Of a stretch of 64,000 nucleotides of DNA, positions 43,892 through 53,458 are shown piece by piece. Origin of the DNA: Streptomyces lincolnensis (GTDB lineage: Bacteria; Actinomycetota; Actinomycetes; Streptomycetales; Streptomycetaceae); the NCBI RefSeq assembly GCF_021173675.1, contig NZ_JAIHON010000011.1, positions 186,001 to 250,000 of the forward strand, given 5' to 3'. Every line of letters starts with the position of its first letter. Position 1 is the first letter of the stretch. The translations under genes and the position numbers were made by a program. The notes under the pieces were generated by a model. It searched no databases and was not told the DNA's origin. It saw only the letters and a list, made by a program, of their open reading frames with translations.

Positions 43892-45019
43892 TCATGGTCG
43901 CGTCTCGCCGATCACCCGGACCGCGTGTTCGATCTGTCCCTCGGAGAGGTCCGCGCGGGCGGTCAGCCTCAGCCGTGAGATGCCGTCGGGAACGGAAGGA
44001 GGACGGAAGCAGCCCACGGCCAGCCCGGCCGCACGGCACTCGGCCGCCCATCGCACGGCCCCCTCCGGGGACGGCGCGCGCACGGAGACCACCGCGGCGT
44101 CCGGACGTACCGCCTCGTGACCCGCGGCGGTCAGGCGTGCGTGGAGTTCGCCCGCCACCGTGCGCGCCCGCGCCGCCCGCTCCGGCTCGCGGCGCAGCAG
44201 CCGCAGGGCCGCCAGGGCCGAGCCCGCCGCCGCCGGAGCCAGACCGGTGTCGAAGATGAACGTCCGGGCCACGTTGACCAGGTGGTCGATCACCCGGGCG
44301 GGGCCCAGGACGGCACCGCCCTGGCTGCCGAGCGACTTGGACAGCGTGACCGTGACGACCACGTCGTCGGCGCCCGCGAGTCCCGCCGCGTGCGGGGTGC
44401 CGCGGCCGCCGTCGCCGAGGACGCCGAGACCGTGCGCGTCGTCCAGCACCAGACCCGCGCCGCGCTCCCGGCAGGCCTCGGCGTGGGCGGCGAGCGGGGC
44501 CGCGTCGCCGTCGACCGAGAAGACCGTGTCGGACACCAGGACGGCGGGCCCGTCGTGGGTCCGCAGCGCCTTGGCCACGGCGTCCGGGTCGGCGTGCGCG
44601 ACGACCTGTGTCTCGCCCCGGGCCAGCCGGCAGCCGTCGATCAGCGAGGCGTGGTTGCCCGCGTCGGAGACGACCAGTGAGCCGTGCGGCGCCAGCGCGG
44701 TCACCGCGGCCAGGTTCGCTGCGTAGCCCGACGACAGGACGAGCGCCGCCTCGAAGCCGCAGAAGTCGGCCAGCTCGCGTTCCAGCTCGGTGTGGAGTTC
44801 GGTGGTGCCGGTGACGAGCCGGGATCCGGTCGCCCCGGCGCCCCAGGTGCGGGCGGCCCGCGCCGCGCCCTCGGTGACCTCGGGATGACGGGACAGCCCC
44901 AGGTAGTCGTTGCTCGCGAGATCGAGCAGCGGCGCGTGGGCGGGGCGCGGGCGCAGCGTCCGCACGAGTCCGGCCCGACGGCGTGATTCCGCCTCCTCGT
45001 CGATCCAGCCGAACGCCAT
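43892..45019 (-). CDS. bioF: 8-amino-7-oxononanoate synthase
   Basis: The 375-residue PLP enzyme joins pimeloyl-ACP or -CoA with alanine in biotin synthesis. It shows [64 protein letters not shown] with PLP-binding aspartate and histidine, and the lysine in [19 protein letters not shown] precedes the ATG. It is divergent from bioBAD across a 160-bp promoter region, so biotin control of both sides is expected. No pimeloyl-forming bioC or bioH is seen in the window. Confidence 0.93.
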   Translation of the reverse strand: MAFGWIDEEAESRRRAGLVRTLRPRPAHAPLLDLASNDYLGLSRHPEVTEGAARAARTWGAGATGSRLVTGTTELHTELERELADFCGFEAALVLSSGYAANLAAVTALAPHGSLVVSDAGNHASLIDGCRLARGETQVVAHADPDAVAKALRTHDGPAVLVSDTVFSVDGDAAPLAAHAEACRERGAGLVLDDAHGLGVLGDGGRGTPHAAGLAGADDVVVTVTLSKSLGSQGGAVLGPARVIDHLVNVARTFIFDTGLAPAAAGSALAALRLLRREPERAARARTVAGELHARLTAAGHEAVRPDAAVVSVRAPSPEGAVRWAAECRAAGLAVGCFRPPSVPDGISRLRLTARADLSEGQIEHAVRVIGETRP

Positions 45020-45093
45020 CGCTCCTCCAGGGCTCGTACGGGTGGCTTTTGTAGGCAGCGCACAGACACTAGTCGCACGACCAGGCACCCACT

Positions 45094-45111
45094 GTGTGGC
45101 AATACCCACAC
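45094..45111. promoter_or_regulatory. Inverted repeat between bioF and bioB
   Basis: GTGTGG-CAATAC-CCACAC lies midway in the divergent bio promoter, 69 bp before bioB. It is a candidate site for a biotin regulator. No BirA-type regulator gene is nearby. Confidence 0.45.
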
Positions 45112-45179
45112 GTCGAAGCGCCTGTCTTGTACGAACTCTCCTTGGCCCGAGGCGGCTCCTTAGGACAGGATCGGCTCTC

Positions 45180-46400
45180 ATGGACCTGCTGAACACGCTG
45201 GTGGACAAGGGGCTTCGGCGCGAGCTGCCGAGCCGCGAGGAGGCGCTGGCCGTCCTCGCCACTTCCGACGACGACCTGCTCGATGTGGTGGCCGCGGCCG
45301 GCAAGGTGCGCCGGCACTGGTTCGGCCGGCGGGTGAAGCTCAACTACCTCGTCAACCTCAAGTCGGGCCTGTGCCCGGAGGACTGCTCCTACTGTTCGCA
45401 GCGGCTCGGCTCCACCACCGGCATCCTGAAGTACACCTGGCTCAAGCCCGACGACGCCTCGAAGGCGGCGGCGGCCGGTTTGGCGGGAGGTGCCAAGCGG
45501 GTCTGCCTGGTGGCCTCCGGGCGCGGTCCGACCGACCGGGACGTGGACCGGGTCGCGGGCACCATCAAGGCGATCAAGGAACAGAACGAGGGCGTCGAGG
45601 TGTGCGCCTGTCTCGGGCTGCTCTCCGACGGCCAGGCCGAGCGGCTGCGCGAGGCGGGCGCGGACGCCTACAACCACAACCTGAACACGTCCGAGGGCAC
45701 CTACGGCGAGATCACCACCACGCACACCTACGCCGATCGCGTGGACACCGTGACCAAGGCGCACGCGGCCGGTCTGTCCGCCTGTTCCGGGCTGATCGCG
45801 GGCATGGGCGAGTCGGACGAGGACCTGGTCGACGTCGTCTACGCGCTGCGCGAGCTGGACCCGGACTCGGTTCCGGTCAACTTCCTGATCCCGGTCGAGG
45901 GCACCCCGCTGGCCAAGGAGTGGAACCTCACCCCGCAGCGCTGCCTGCGGATCCTGGCCATGGTGCGGTTCGTCTGCCCGGACGTCGAGGTGCGGATCGC
46001 GGGCGGCCGGGAGGTCCATCTGCGCACCATGCAGCCCCTCGCGCTGCACCTGGCCAACTCGATCTTCCTCGGCGACTACCTCACCACCGAGGGCCAGGCC
46101 GGCAAGGCCGACCTGGAGATGATCGCGGACGCCGGGTTCGAGGTGGAGGGCACCGGCCAGGTGACCCTGCCCGAGCACCGGGCGAACGCGGGCGGGGGCG
46201 GCTGCGGCTCGACCGCCGAGACCGCCTGCGGCTCGCACGAGGGTGCGGGCTGCGGCTCGCACGAGGGCGCCGGTGTCTGCGGCTCCGCGCCCGCCGCCTC
46301 GACGCCCGCCGCCTCGACGCCCCCGGTCGGCGAGCCCCGCACCGACCTCGTCGCCGTCCGCCGCCGTGGCGCCGGAACGGACCTCGCGCCCAATGCCTGA
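45180..46400 (+). CDS. bioB: Biotin synthase
   Basis: The 406-residue radical SAM enzyme inserts sulfur into dethiobiotin. The cluster motif is CPEDCSYC (Cys65, Cys69, Cys72); later [15 protein letters not shown] and [12 protein letters not shown] bind substrate. After the conserved core (about residue 335) there is an unusual 70-residue tail rich in Gly and Cys with a repeat of the form GCGSHEGA, with cysteines at 342, 350, 358 and 367. The ribosome site is weak. bioA overlaps the 3' end by 8 bases. Confidence 0.95.
   Translation: MDLLNTLVDKGLRRELPSREEALAVLATSDDDLLDVVAAAGKVRRHWFGRRVKLNYLVNLKSGLCPEDCSYCSQRLGSTTGILKYTWLKPDDASKAAAAGLAGGAKRVCLVASGRGPTDRDVDRVAGTIKAIKEQNEGVEVCACLGLLSDGQAERLREAGADAYNHNLNTSEGTYGEITTTHTYADRVDTVTKAHAAGLSACSGLIAGMGESDEDLVDVVYALRELDPDSVPVNFLIPVEGTPLAKEWNLTPQRCLRILAMVRFVCPDVEVRIAGGREVHLRTMQPLALHLANSIFLGDYLTTEGQAGKADLEMIADAGFEVEGTGQVTLPEHRANAGGGGCGSTAETACGSHEGAGCGSHEGAGVCGSAPAASTPAASTPPVGEPRTDLVAVRRRGAGTDLAPNA
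46226..46267. repeat. Direct repeat coding the BioB cysteine-rich tail
   Basis: CTGCGGCTCGCACGAGGG at 46226-46243 recurs exactly at 46250-46267, a 24-bp period. It encodes the repeated CGSHEGAG unit. Confidence 0.8.
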
Positions 46401-47673
46401 CCTGAACGTCCCCGAGCTCCTCGAGCTGGACCGGCAGCACGTCTGGCACCCCTACGGCCCGATGCCCGGCCGCCGGGAACCGCTCGTCGTGGAGTCGGCG
46501 AGCGGGGTGCGGCTGCGGCTGGCGGACGGCTCCGGCGAACTGGTCGACGGCATGTCGTCCTGGTGGTCGGCGATCCACGGCTACAACCACCCGGTGCTCA
46601 ACGAGGCCGCGCGCGAGCAGCTCGGGCGGATGAGCCACGTGATGTTCGGCGGCCTCACGCACGAGCCCGCCGTACGGCTCGCGAAGCTCCTTGTCGACAT
46701 GTCGCCGGACGGCCTGGAGCACGTCTTCCTCGCCGACTCCGGTTCGGTGTCGGTCGAGGTCGCGGTCAAGATGTGCCTCCAGTACTGGCGCTCGCTCGGC
46801 CGCCCGTCGAAGCGGCGGCTGCTGACCTGGCGGGGCGGCTATCACGGCGACACCTGGCAGCCGATGTCGGTGTGCGACCCCGAGGGCGGCATGCACGAGC
46901 TGTGGTCCGGGGTGCTGCCGCGCCAGGTGTTCGCGGACCCGCCGCCGACCCGGTACGAGGAGTCGTACGCCGATCGGCTGCGCGCACTGATCGAACGCCA
47001 TGCCGACGAACTCGCCGCGGTGATCGTCGAGCCGGTGGTGCAGGGCGCGGGCGGGATGCGATTCCACTCCCCCGCGTATCTGCGGGTGCTGCGCGAGGCC
47101 TGCGACGCGCACGACGTGCTGCTGGTGTTCGACGAGATCGCCACCGGGTTCGGGCGCACGGGCGCGCTGTTCGCGGCGGAGCACGCGGCGGTGACCCCGG
47201 ACGTGATGTGCGTGGGCAAGGCGCTGACCGGCGGTTACCTGACGATGGCGGCGACGCTGTGCACGCCTCGGGTGGCCGACGGCATCTCCCGGGGCGAGGT
47301 ACCCGTCCTCGCGCACGGGCCGACCTTCATGGGCAATCCGCTGGCGGCGGCCGTCGCCTGCGCGTCGATCGACCTGCTGCTGGGCCAGGACTGGCCCGCC
47401 GAGGTCAAGCGGATCGAGACGGGGCTGCGGGAGGGGCTGGCGGCTGCCTCCGACCTCCCGGGCGTCACGGACGTGCGGGTCCTCGGCGCCATCGGGGTGG
47501 TCCAGCTCGATCATCCCGTGGACATGGAGGCCGCCACGGCGGCGGCCGTCCGCGAGGGCGTGTGGCTCCGGCCGTTCCGCGACCTGATCTACACGATGCC
47601 GCCGTACGTCACGGGCGACGCGGACCTGGCACGGATCGCGCGCGCGGTGTGCGCGGCGGCGCGGGAGGGATGA
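46393..47673 (+). CDS. bioA: Adenosylmethionine-8-amino-7-oxononanoate aminotransferase
   Basis: The 426-residue PLP enzyme makes 7,8-diaminononanoate using SAM as amino donor. Features: HVWHPYGPM at the N-terminus, [54 protein letters not shown], and the lysine in [14 protein letters not shown]. The start ATG overlaps the end of bioB by 8 bases. The bioD gene starts 1 base after its stop. The order bioB-bioA-bioD is standard for actinobacteria. Confidence 0.95.
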   Translation: MPDLNVPELLELDRQHVWHPYGPMPGRREPLVVESASGVRLRLADGSGELVDGMSSWWSAIHGYNHPVLNEAAREQLGRMSHVMFGGLTHEPAVRLAKLLVDMSPDGLEHVFLADSGSVSVEVAVKMCLQYWRSLGRPSKRRLLTWRGGYHGDTWQPMSVCDPEGGMHELWSGVLPRQVFADPPPTRYEESYADRLRALIERHADELAAVIVEPVVQGAGGMRFHSPAYLRVLREACDAHDVLLVFDEIATGFGRTGALFAAEHAAVTPDVMCVGKALTGGYLTMAATLCTPRVADGISRGEVPVLAHGPTFMGNPLAAAVACASIDLLLGQDWPAEVKRIETGLREGLAAASDLPGVTDVRVLGAIGVVQLDHPVDMEAATAAAVREGVWLRPFRDLIYTMPPYVTGDADLARIARAVCAAAREG

Positions 47674-47674
47674 C

Positions 47675-48391
47675 ATGACGGTCCTCGTGATCACGGGCAC
47701 GGGCACGGAGGTCGGCAAGACGGTGGCGACCGCCGCCCTGGCCGCCGCCGCGCTCGCGGCCGGACGGTCGGTGGCCGTCCTCAAGGCCGCGCAGACCGGC
47801 GTACGACCGGACGAGCCCGGGGACGCCGCGGAGGTGGCGCGGCTCGCGGGCGCCGTGACGGCGGCCGAGGTCGCCCGGTATCCGGAGCCGTTGGCGCCGG
47901 CCACGGCGGCGCGGCGGGCCGGGCGGGAGCCGGTGCGTCCGCGCGAGGTCGCCGAGGCCGCCGCCAAGCTGGCCACCGAGCACGACCTGGTACTGGTGGA
48001 GGGCGCCGGCGGACTGCTCGTACGGTTCGACGCGGCGGGCGGGACGCTGGCCGACGCGGCCCGGTTGCTGGCGGCGCCGGTGCTGGTGGTGGCGTCGGCC
48101 GGGCTGGGTACGCTCAACACGACCGAACTCACCGCCCGGGAACTGCGCTCCCGCGGGCTCGACCTGACCGGGATCGTGATCGGCAACTGGCCCGACGCAC
48201 CCGACCTGGCCTCGCGCTGCAACCTCGCGGACCTGCCGGACGTGTCGGCGGCTCCGCTGCTCGGCGCGCTGCCCGCCGGGGCCGGACGGCTCGCCCCGGC
48301 CGACTTCCGTACCCGGGCGCCGGGTTGGCTGGCGCCCCGCCTCGACGGGACGTGGGACGCGGAGGCGTTTCGCGCGCGGGAGGCTCCCTAG
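47675..48391 (+). CDS. bioD: Dethiobiotin synthetase
   Basis: The 238-residue ATP-dependent carboxylase closes the ureido ring. It has the P-loop GTGTEVGKTVATA, LKAAQTG and the VLVEGAGGLLVR segment. The ATG follows GGGAGGG. Its stop codon overlaps that of the convergent LuxR gene. It ends the bioBAD operon. Confidence 0.94.
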   Translation: MTVLVITGTGTEVGKTVATAALAAAALAAGRSVAVLKAAQTGVRPDEPGDAAEVARLAGAVTAAEVARYPEPLAPATAARRAGREPVRPREVAEAAAKLATEHDLVLVEGAGGLLVRFDAAGGTLADAARLLAAPVLVVASAGLGTLNTTELTARELRSRGLDLTGIVIGNWPDAPDLASRCNLADLPDVSAAPLLGALPAGAGRLAPADFRTRAPGWLAPRLDGTWDAEAFRAREAP

Positions 48392-51054
48392 GCCTGCTCC
48401 CGTCCCGGGTCCTCCTCGGCGAGGAGCCGGACGAGTTCGATCCGGGAGCGGATGCCCAACCGGGTGAAGACACCGCGCAGATGATGGTCGATGGTGCGCG
48501 GGCTGAGCGCGAGACGCCCAGCGATCTCCCGGTTGGTGGCGCCCTCGGCGGCCATCCGGGCGATCAGCAACTGCTGGGCGGTGAGCCGGGTTCCGGGACG
48601 GTCGGGCGCGCCGCGTGCGCTCGTGTCGGATGCGCTCGTGTCGGGTGCGCCGAGCGCGCGGAGTTCGGCCCGTGCCCGGTCGGCGCAGTGCGGGGCGCCG
48701 AAGTGTTCGAAGGCCGCCAGCGCGCTGTGCAGCCGGTCGCGTGCCTCCGTGCGGTGGCGCAGGCGTCGCAGCGCGGCCCCGAACAGCAGCTCGGTACGGG
48801 CGCGTTCGAAGTCGCGGGTGCCGCGCGCGTGCAGGTCGAGTGCGGTGCGGTAGTGCTCGACGGCTTCCGCGCCGGGCGCGAGCAGGGCACGGCACCGGGC
48901 GCTGAGCGCCAGGTCGTCGGGGCTGTCCACGACGCTCGCCCAACGGTGGTAGTCGCCGTGGGCGGCCCGCGCGACCCGGGTGTCGCCGGTGCGGACGGCG
49001 GCCTCGACGTAGTGCGGGGTGGCCAGATGGCGGATGGCCCGGTGGCCGTGGCCGGGCCCGAACCCGGCGAGGGCGCGCAGCCGGGCCGCGGCGGCCGGGA
49101 AGCGGCCGCTGCCGAGGTCGAGGAAGGCGAGCGCCCACTGGGCGAGGGCGGCGGGCAGGCCGAGACCGCGTCCGAGGGCGTACGACCGGGCGGCGGCGGC
49201 GCGTTCGCGGCACAGGTCCGCGTCACCGGTGACCGCGGCGAACATCGCGAGGGCGGCCTGGAGATGGCAGGCGCCGTTGTCCTGGCCGGTGGCGTACGCC
49301 TGGGCCAGTGCCTCGGTCGCGGCGGCCTCGCCGGCCCGGGGTCGACCGGTCCAGAAGTCGGCGTACGCCCGGAACTCCGTGGCCTGGACCGCGGTCGCCG
49401 TCGCGCCGCGCGCCCGCGCCGAGGCGGCCGCGCGGAGGGTCGCGGTGGCGGCGAGGGTGTGGTCGCCGAGCAGCAACGCGGCGATTCCGGCGTGCAGCAG
49501 CAGGGTGGGGTCCCCGCCGGGACCGCAACGCCCCGCCGCCGCCATCAACAGATCCCGCGCGTCCTCGTACCGCCCCTCGACGGCCGCCGCCAGCCCACCG
49601 AGCGTGCCGGGCGGCACGACTCCGAGCGCCTCGGCCACCTGCTCGGCCTCACGGCACCGACGCAGGTCACCGGTGTAGATGGCGGCTTCGGTGGCCCGGG
49701 TGAGGAGATGAGTGGCCCGGGACGACGACGTGGAGGGACGGGTGGCGTCGGTCGAGGCGGGGAGACCGGGGGCGTGGGCCGACGCCGGGCGGCGGGTGTC
49801 CCGGGGCGACGCGGAGCGGCCGGGTGCGTCGGGCGAGACCCGGGGGTGGTCGGTCAGCGCCGACGCGTGGGCGTGGGGAAGCTCCGCCGCCCGGACCGAC
49901 CCGGCAAGGCTCACCGCCTGGGCCGATTCGGCACGGCTCACCCCCGGACCTGATGCGGACGAACCAACGACCGGGAGCCGTACCGGGACTTGGGCCGCCT
50001 GGGCCGGCGTCGGGACATCGGTGCCCGGGGTCGACGCGGAGCGCCGGCGGGACGCTCCCGGCGCAGCACGTCCAGGGGCACGCTCCCGTGTCGCCCTCGG
50101 GACGTGAGCGGCGGGGCGGGACTCGTCCGGGCCGCTGGCAGGCGATGGTGGTGACACGTGCCGCCCGTCAGCGATGTGTTCCGGGTCCCCCGGCGGCTGC
50201 GCCACCACCGCCGCCAGCAGCGCGTCGAAGGCCTCCGAGGCGTTGCCCGTGCGGAGGGCGAGGACGCCGGTCAGGGCGTCTTCGGGAGCGGCGGCGGCCA
50301 GGCGGCGGGCGCGGTCGCTGTCGCCGGACTGCCAGGCGTGGACGGCGGCGCGGGCCAGGAGGCGGGACTGCTCGCGGGGGTCGGGGCACAGGGCGGCGGC
50401 GCGTTCGGTGAGGGCTCGGGCCAGTTGCAGGCGGCCCGCGTCGCGGGCCTGTTCGGCGGCGGAGCGGAGTTCGGCCGTGAGCCGGGCGCTCGGGCCGAGG
50501 GCGCCCGCGCCCCGGTGCCAGGAACGGCCGGGTGTCTCGCCGTCACCGCGCAGCACCCGGGCCAGCAGCCGGTGGACCTCGCGCCGGTCGGCCGGGGAGC
50601 CGGTCTCGTAGGCGGCGACCGTCGTCCACGCGTCCCGGAAGACCACCCCGCCCGTCGTGGCCTGGGCGATACCGGCCGCCTCCGCGGCTTCCAGGGGGCG
50701 GGTGTCGAGGCGGACGGCGGTGACGGCACGCAGGAAGGCGTGCGTCGGGACCGGGTACTGGTCGGCCGCCGCGAGGAGCAGCAGCAGCCGGGTGTCGTCC
50801 GGCAGGGCCTGGATCTCGGCGCGGTGGGTCCGCAGCAACGCCGGGGCCAGTTCGGCGGGTTCGGTGGGCAGCGCGTCGTGGCCGGCCGCCTGCCGTTCGG
50901 TCAGCAGCGGTACGAGGTCGGCGGCGGCGCGCGGATCGCCGTGGACGGCACGCAGCACTCGCACCCGGACGCCCGCGGGCAGCGAGGAGAGGGGGCGTGG
51001 GGGAGGTGGAGTGCGGTCGAGAGGCGGGGGGTTCACCGGAGTCACCACACACAT
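48388..51054 (-). CDS. LuxR-family regulator, large, without P-loop
   Basis: The 888-residue protein ends in a LuxR helix-turn-helix (LTAQQLLIARMAAEGATNRE, LSPRTIDHHLRGVF) at about 820-885. The middle, about 460-800, is made of TPR-like helical repeats. The N-terminal 270 residues resemble the part of LAL regulators that follows the ATPase, but no Walker A or B motif is seen. Residues about 290-450 are a Pro/Ser/Ala-rich, probably disordered insertion. The ATG at 51054 is weakly supported and GTGs follow at codons 3 and 4. It is divergent from a lipase gene and may control it. Confidence 0.85.
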   Translation of the reverse strand: MCVVTPVNPPPLDRTPPPPRPLSSLPAGVRVRVLRAVHGDPRAAADLVPLLTERQAAGHDALPTEPAELAPALLRTHRAEIQALPDDTRLLLLLAAADQYPVPTHAFLRAVTAVRLDTRPLEAAEAAGIAQATTGGVVFRDAWTTVAAYETGSPADRREVHRLLARVLRGDGETPGRSWHRGAGALGPSARLTAELRSAAEQARDAGRLQLARALTERAAALCPDPREQSRLLARAAVHAWQSGDSDRARRLAAAAPEDALTGVLALRTGNASEAFDALLAAVVAQPPGDPEHIADGRHVSPPSPASGPDESRPAAHVPRATRERAPGRAAPGASRRRSASTPGTDVPTPAQAAQVPVRLPVVGSSASGPGVSRAESAQAVSLAGSVRAAELPHAHASALTDHPRVSPDAPGRSASPRDTRRPASAHAPGLPASTDATRPSTSSSRATHLLTRATEAAIYTGDLRRCREAEQVAEALGVVPPGTLGGLAAAVEGRYEDARDLLMAAAGRCGPGGDPTLLLHAGIAALLLGDHTLAATATLRAAASARARGATATAVQATEFRAYADFWTGRPRAGEAAATEALAQAYATGQDNGACHLQAALAMFAAVTGDADLCRERAAAARSYALGRGLGLPAALAQWALAFLDLGSGRFPAAAARLRALAGFGPGHGHRAIRHLATPHYVEAAVRTGDTRVARAAHGDYHRWASVVDSPDDLALSARCRALLAPGAEAVEHYRTALDLHARGTRDFERARTELLFGAALRRLRHRTEARDRLHSALAAFEHFGAPHCADRARAELRALGAPDTSASDTSARGAPDRPGTRLTAQQLLIARMAAEGATNREIAGRLALSPRTIDHHLRGVFTRLGIRSRIELVRLLAEEDPGREQA

Positions 51055-51163
51055 GACGTTACTGGCGAGTTAATTGACACGTAAAGACCGGCGATTTCAC
51101 CGATGCGGCGCGCGTAGACCCCGGCCGACACTCCTGAGAACCCCACCCGTATCAGGAGGCATC

Positions 51164-51850
51164 ATGCAGCGCTTCAAGCGTCGCATCGCCGCGGCCGCCT
51201 CGGCCGTGTCGGCATCGCTCCTTCTGTCGCTCCCGCTGTCCGCGACGCCCGCTCACGCCGCGACCCACAACCCCGTCGTCTTCGTCCACGGTCTCAGCAG
51301 TTCGTCCAGCAGCTGGGACGACTGGGTCTCCTACTTCAAGGCCGACGGCTATACCGCCTCGGAGCTGGACGCCTGGTCGTACAGCTGGTCCCAGTCGAAC
51401 GTGACCACCGCCCAGCAACTGGCCACCGAGGTCAAGCGGGTGCTCGCCGCCACCGGCGCCTCCAAGGTCGACCTGGTCGTGCACTCGATGGGCGCGCTCA
51501 GCTCCCGCTACTACCTGAAGAACCTCGGCGGCACGGCCTACGTCGACGACTTCGTCTCCACCGCCGGCGTGAACCACGGCACGACCGCCGCCGGGTGGTG
51601 CGCGTGGCTGTACACCTCCTGCGCGGAGATGCAGACCGGCAGTTCCTTCCTCACCTCGCTGAACTCCGGCGACGAGACGCCGGGCAGTGTGTCGTACGCC
51701 AGTTACTGGTCCAACTGCGACGACGCGCTCACCCCGGACACCACGGCGATCCTGAGCGGCGCGACCAACGTCGAGGTCGGGTGCGTGTCGCACACCGACA
51801 TGAACAACGATCACGGCGTCTACGAGCAGGTGCGCGACTTCGTCGGATGA
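51164..51850 (+). CDS. Secreted lipase/esterase (class 2)
   Basis: The 228-residue protein has a signal peptide ([13 protein letters not shown] to ATPAHAA, about 32 residues) and an alpha/beta-hydrolase domain. The oxyanion region is [11 protein letters not shown], the nucleophile serine is in VVHSMGALS, and the C-terminal histidine is in [14 protein letters not shown]. Four cysteines (WCAW, TSCAE, SNCD, VGCVSH) suggest two disulfides. AGGAGG precedes the ATG at 51164. It is divergent from the LuxR gene with 109 bp between starts. Confidence 0.92.
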   Translation: MQRFKRRIAAAASAVSASLLLSLPLSATPAHAATHNPVVFVHGLSSSSSSWDDWVSYFKADGYTASELDAWSYSWSQSNVTTAQQLATEVKRVLAATGASKVDLVVHSMGALSSRYYLKNLGGTAYVDDFVSTAGVNHGTTAAGWCAWLYTSCAEMQTGSSFLTSLNSGDETPGSVSYASYWSNCDDALTPDTTAILSGATNVEVGCVSHTDMNNDHGVYEQVRDFVG

Positions 51851-51942
51851 CGGACCGCTTCGTCGGATGACGGACCGCGGGGGTGCGACGGGCCCGTCCG
51901 GGGGAGAATCGTGGTGAGGAACGTCCTGTCAGGGAGGTTGCC

Positions 51943-52632
51943 ATGCCGCTACGGTCCCCCGGCCGCGCCGGGGTGTCCCGGGACCTCGTCCACCACCCGC
52001 TGTTCGCCCGCTACTACGCCCGGATCAGCGTCGGCGCCGAGACCCGGATGGGCATGGGCGCGATGCGGGACAGGCTCCTCGCCGGGCTGTCCGGGCGGGT
52101 GATCGAGATCGGCGCGGGCAACGGCCTGAACTTCGCGCACTATCCGGGCACGGTCTCGGAGGTCGTGGCGATCGAACCGGAGCGCCGGCTGCGGCACCTG
52201 GCCGTGGAGGCCGCCCTGCGCTCCGGGGTGCCGGTGGACGTGGCGCCGGGCGCGGCGGAGGCCCTGCCGGTCAAGAGCGAGGCCTTCGACGCGGCGGTGG
52301 TCTCCCTGGTGCTGTGCAGCGTGCGCGACGTGCCGCGGGCGCTCGCGGAGATACGGCGGGTGCTGCGGCCCGGCGGCGAGGTGCGGTTCTTCGAGCACGG
52401 CCGGGGCGGCGGCCGTGCGATGCGCCTGACCCAGCGGGCGCTGGACCGCACGCTGTGGCCGCCGCTGAGCGGCGGCTGCCATCTGGCCCGGGACCCGATC
52501 GGCGCGCTGCGCGGGGCCGGCTTCGAACTCGGCCCCTATCGGCAGGTGTTCATGCCGGAGAACGGTCCCCGGCTGCCCACCTCCTACTGCGTGCTGGGCA
52601 CGGCCTGGCGGCCGCCCTTGGAGGAGCACTGA
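51943..52632 (+). CDS. Class I SAM-dependent methyltransferase
   Basis: The 229-residue protein has the SAM motif VIEIGAGNGLNFAHY, the acidic motif II near VVAIEPERRL, GAAEALPVKSEAFDAAVVS, and the methyltransferase-11 type block IRRVLRPGGEVRFFEHGRG. The C-terminal LPTSYCVLGTAW is conserved in this family. GGGAGG lies before the ATG at 51943. The substrate is unknown. It converges with the Fic/Doc-like gene. Confidence 0.9.
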   Translation: MPLRSPGRAGVSRDLVHHPLFARYYARISVGAETRMGMGAMRDRLLAGLSGRVIEIGAGNGLNFAHYPGTVSEVVAIEPERRLRHLAVEAALRSGVPVDVAPGAAEALPVKSEAFDAAVVSLVLCSVRDVPRALAEIRRVLRPGGEVRFFEHGRGGGRAMRLTQRALDRTLWPPLSGGCHLARDPIGALRGAGFELGPYRQVFMPENGPRLPTSYCVLGTAWRPPLEEH

Positions 52633-52654
52633 CCGCCGGCCCCGGTCCCGCCGC

Positions 52655-53029
52655 TCACAGCGTCCATTTCTTCAGCTCGCGCGCGATGTCGTGCACCGAG
52701 GCGTCGCCCTTCTTGGCGGCCCGGGCGAGGTCGCGGACCAGTTCCGGCGAGGTGACGACCCTGAGCCCGCTCGCGACGAGGTAGGCGTACCCGACGGCGC
52801 ACGCGAAGAGGGCGTTGCTGCGCTCCAACGCCGGGACATGGATGAGCAGTTGCAGCAGCGCCGCGGCACGCATGTGCGGGCTGTCGTACACGGGGATGTC
52901 GAATATCTCGGCCTGGTGCCGTGCCACGGCGGCGACCAGGGCCCCCCAGTCGGTGACCTGGGGATCGCCCGGGGTCTTCTGCTCGGCGAGCATCAGGAGC
53001 CAGGCGAGATCGATGCGCAGATCGCTCAA
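52655..53029 (-). CDS. Fic/Doc-like toxin of a toxin-antitoxin pair, degenerate motif
   Basis: The 124-residue helical protein resembles Doc-type Fic proteins (AWLLMLAEQKTPGDPQVTDW and MRAAALLQLLI) and is co-translated after an RHH antitoxin (ATGA overlap). The catalytic Fic loop HxFxDGNKR is not conserved: the matching place reads HVPALERSNALF, without the aspartate, glycine, lysine and arginine. It may be an inactive or different enzyme, or a Fic fold with another activity. I recall this group as annotated Fic-family toxin components in Streptomyces. Confidence 0.75.
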   Translation of the reverse strand: MSDLRIDLAWLLMLAEQKTPGDPQVTDWGALVAAVARHQAEIFDIPVYDSPHMRAAALLQLLIHVPALERSNALFACAVGYAYLVASGLRVVTSPELVRDLARAAKKGDASVHDIARELKKWTL

Positions 53030-53259
53030 CGAGCCTCGTGTTCCTTGCTTTCCTTGCCGAACTCCTCCGTGAAGACGGATTCGTACTGCTTCATGAAGTC
53101 GGCCGCGGCCTCCACGAAGGCCTGGCCCGCTTCCCCGGTGTCCTTCATGACCAGTTCCTCTATGTAGCGGTTGACGCTCACGCCGCGGGCGAGGGCACGT
53201 TCACGGGCGGCGCGGGCGGTGCCCTCGTCCACCCGCACGTTCAACTGAGTCTTCGCCAT
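53026..53259 (-). CDS. RHH antitoxin
   Basis: The 77-residue protein has the ribbon-helix-helix start TQLNVRVDEGTARAARERA and GVSVNRYIEELV, and an acidic C-terminal part (YESVFTEEFGKESKEHEA) suited to toxin binding. It is the first gene of the pair. The promoter gap holds two GCTAGC palindromes 13 bp apart. It should repress its own operon. Confidence 0.85.
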   Translation of the reverse strand: MAKTQLNVRVDEGTARAARERALARGVSVNRYIEELVMKDTGEAGQAFVEAAADFMKQYESVFTEEFGKESKEHEAR

Positions 53260-53267
53260 ACGTCGAA

Positions 53268-53288
53268 GCTAGCGCCGATGTGCTAGCA
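53268..53288. promoter_or_regulatory. Paired GCTAGC operators of the toxin-antitoxin unit
   Basis: GCTAGC at 53268-53273 and TGCTAGCA at 53281-53288 lie just upstream of the antitoxin start at 53259. Two small palindromes one and a quarter turns apart fit an RHH dimer pair. Confidence 0.6.
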
Positions 53289-53331
53289 CCCGCAAGAGGG
53301 TCCGCATCCCGGCAACAGGTGCCCCTTACAT

Positions 53332-53387
53332 CGGTATCGGGGGCCCCACCTGGGGCGGAGACGGTCTCGGCCCCACGGGGGATACCG
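53332..53387. promoter_or_regulatory. Nested palindromes before the MacB-type ABC operon
   Basis: CGGTATC (53332-53338) and GATACCG (53381-53387) flank a 23-bp palindrome centred at 53363 (GGGGC-n-GAGAC-G-GTCTC-n-GCCCC). It lies 72-127 bp before the TTG start. No adjacent regulator gene is seen to bind it. Confidence 0.55.
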
Positions 53388-53458
53388 GGTGTGGGGTGGA
53401 TCACACTACCCTCGGCGGGACAGGAGAGTCCCGGTGCACCGAAGCCCAGGAGGCAGTC

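Noticed and set aside
51055-51163. Missing ATPase part of the LuxR regulator upstream
   Set aside because: The gap is only 109 bp, holds no P-loop in any frame, and the divergent lipase gene follows.
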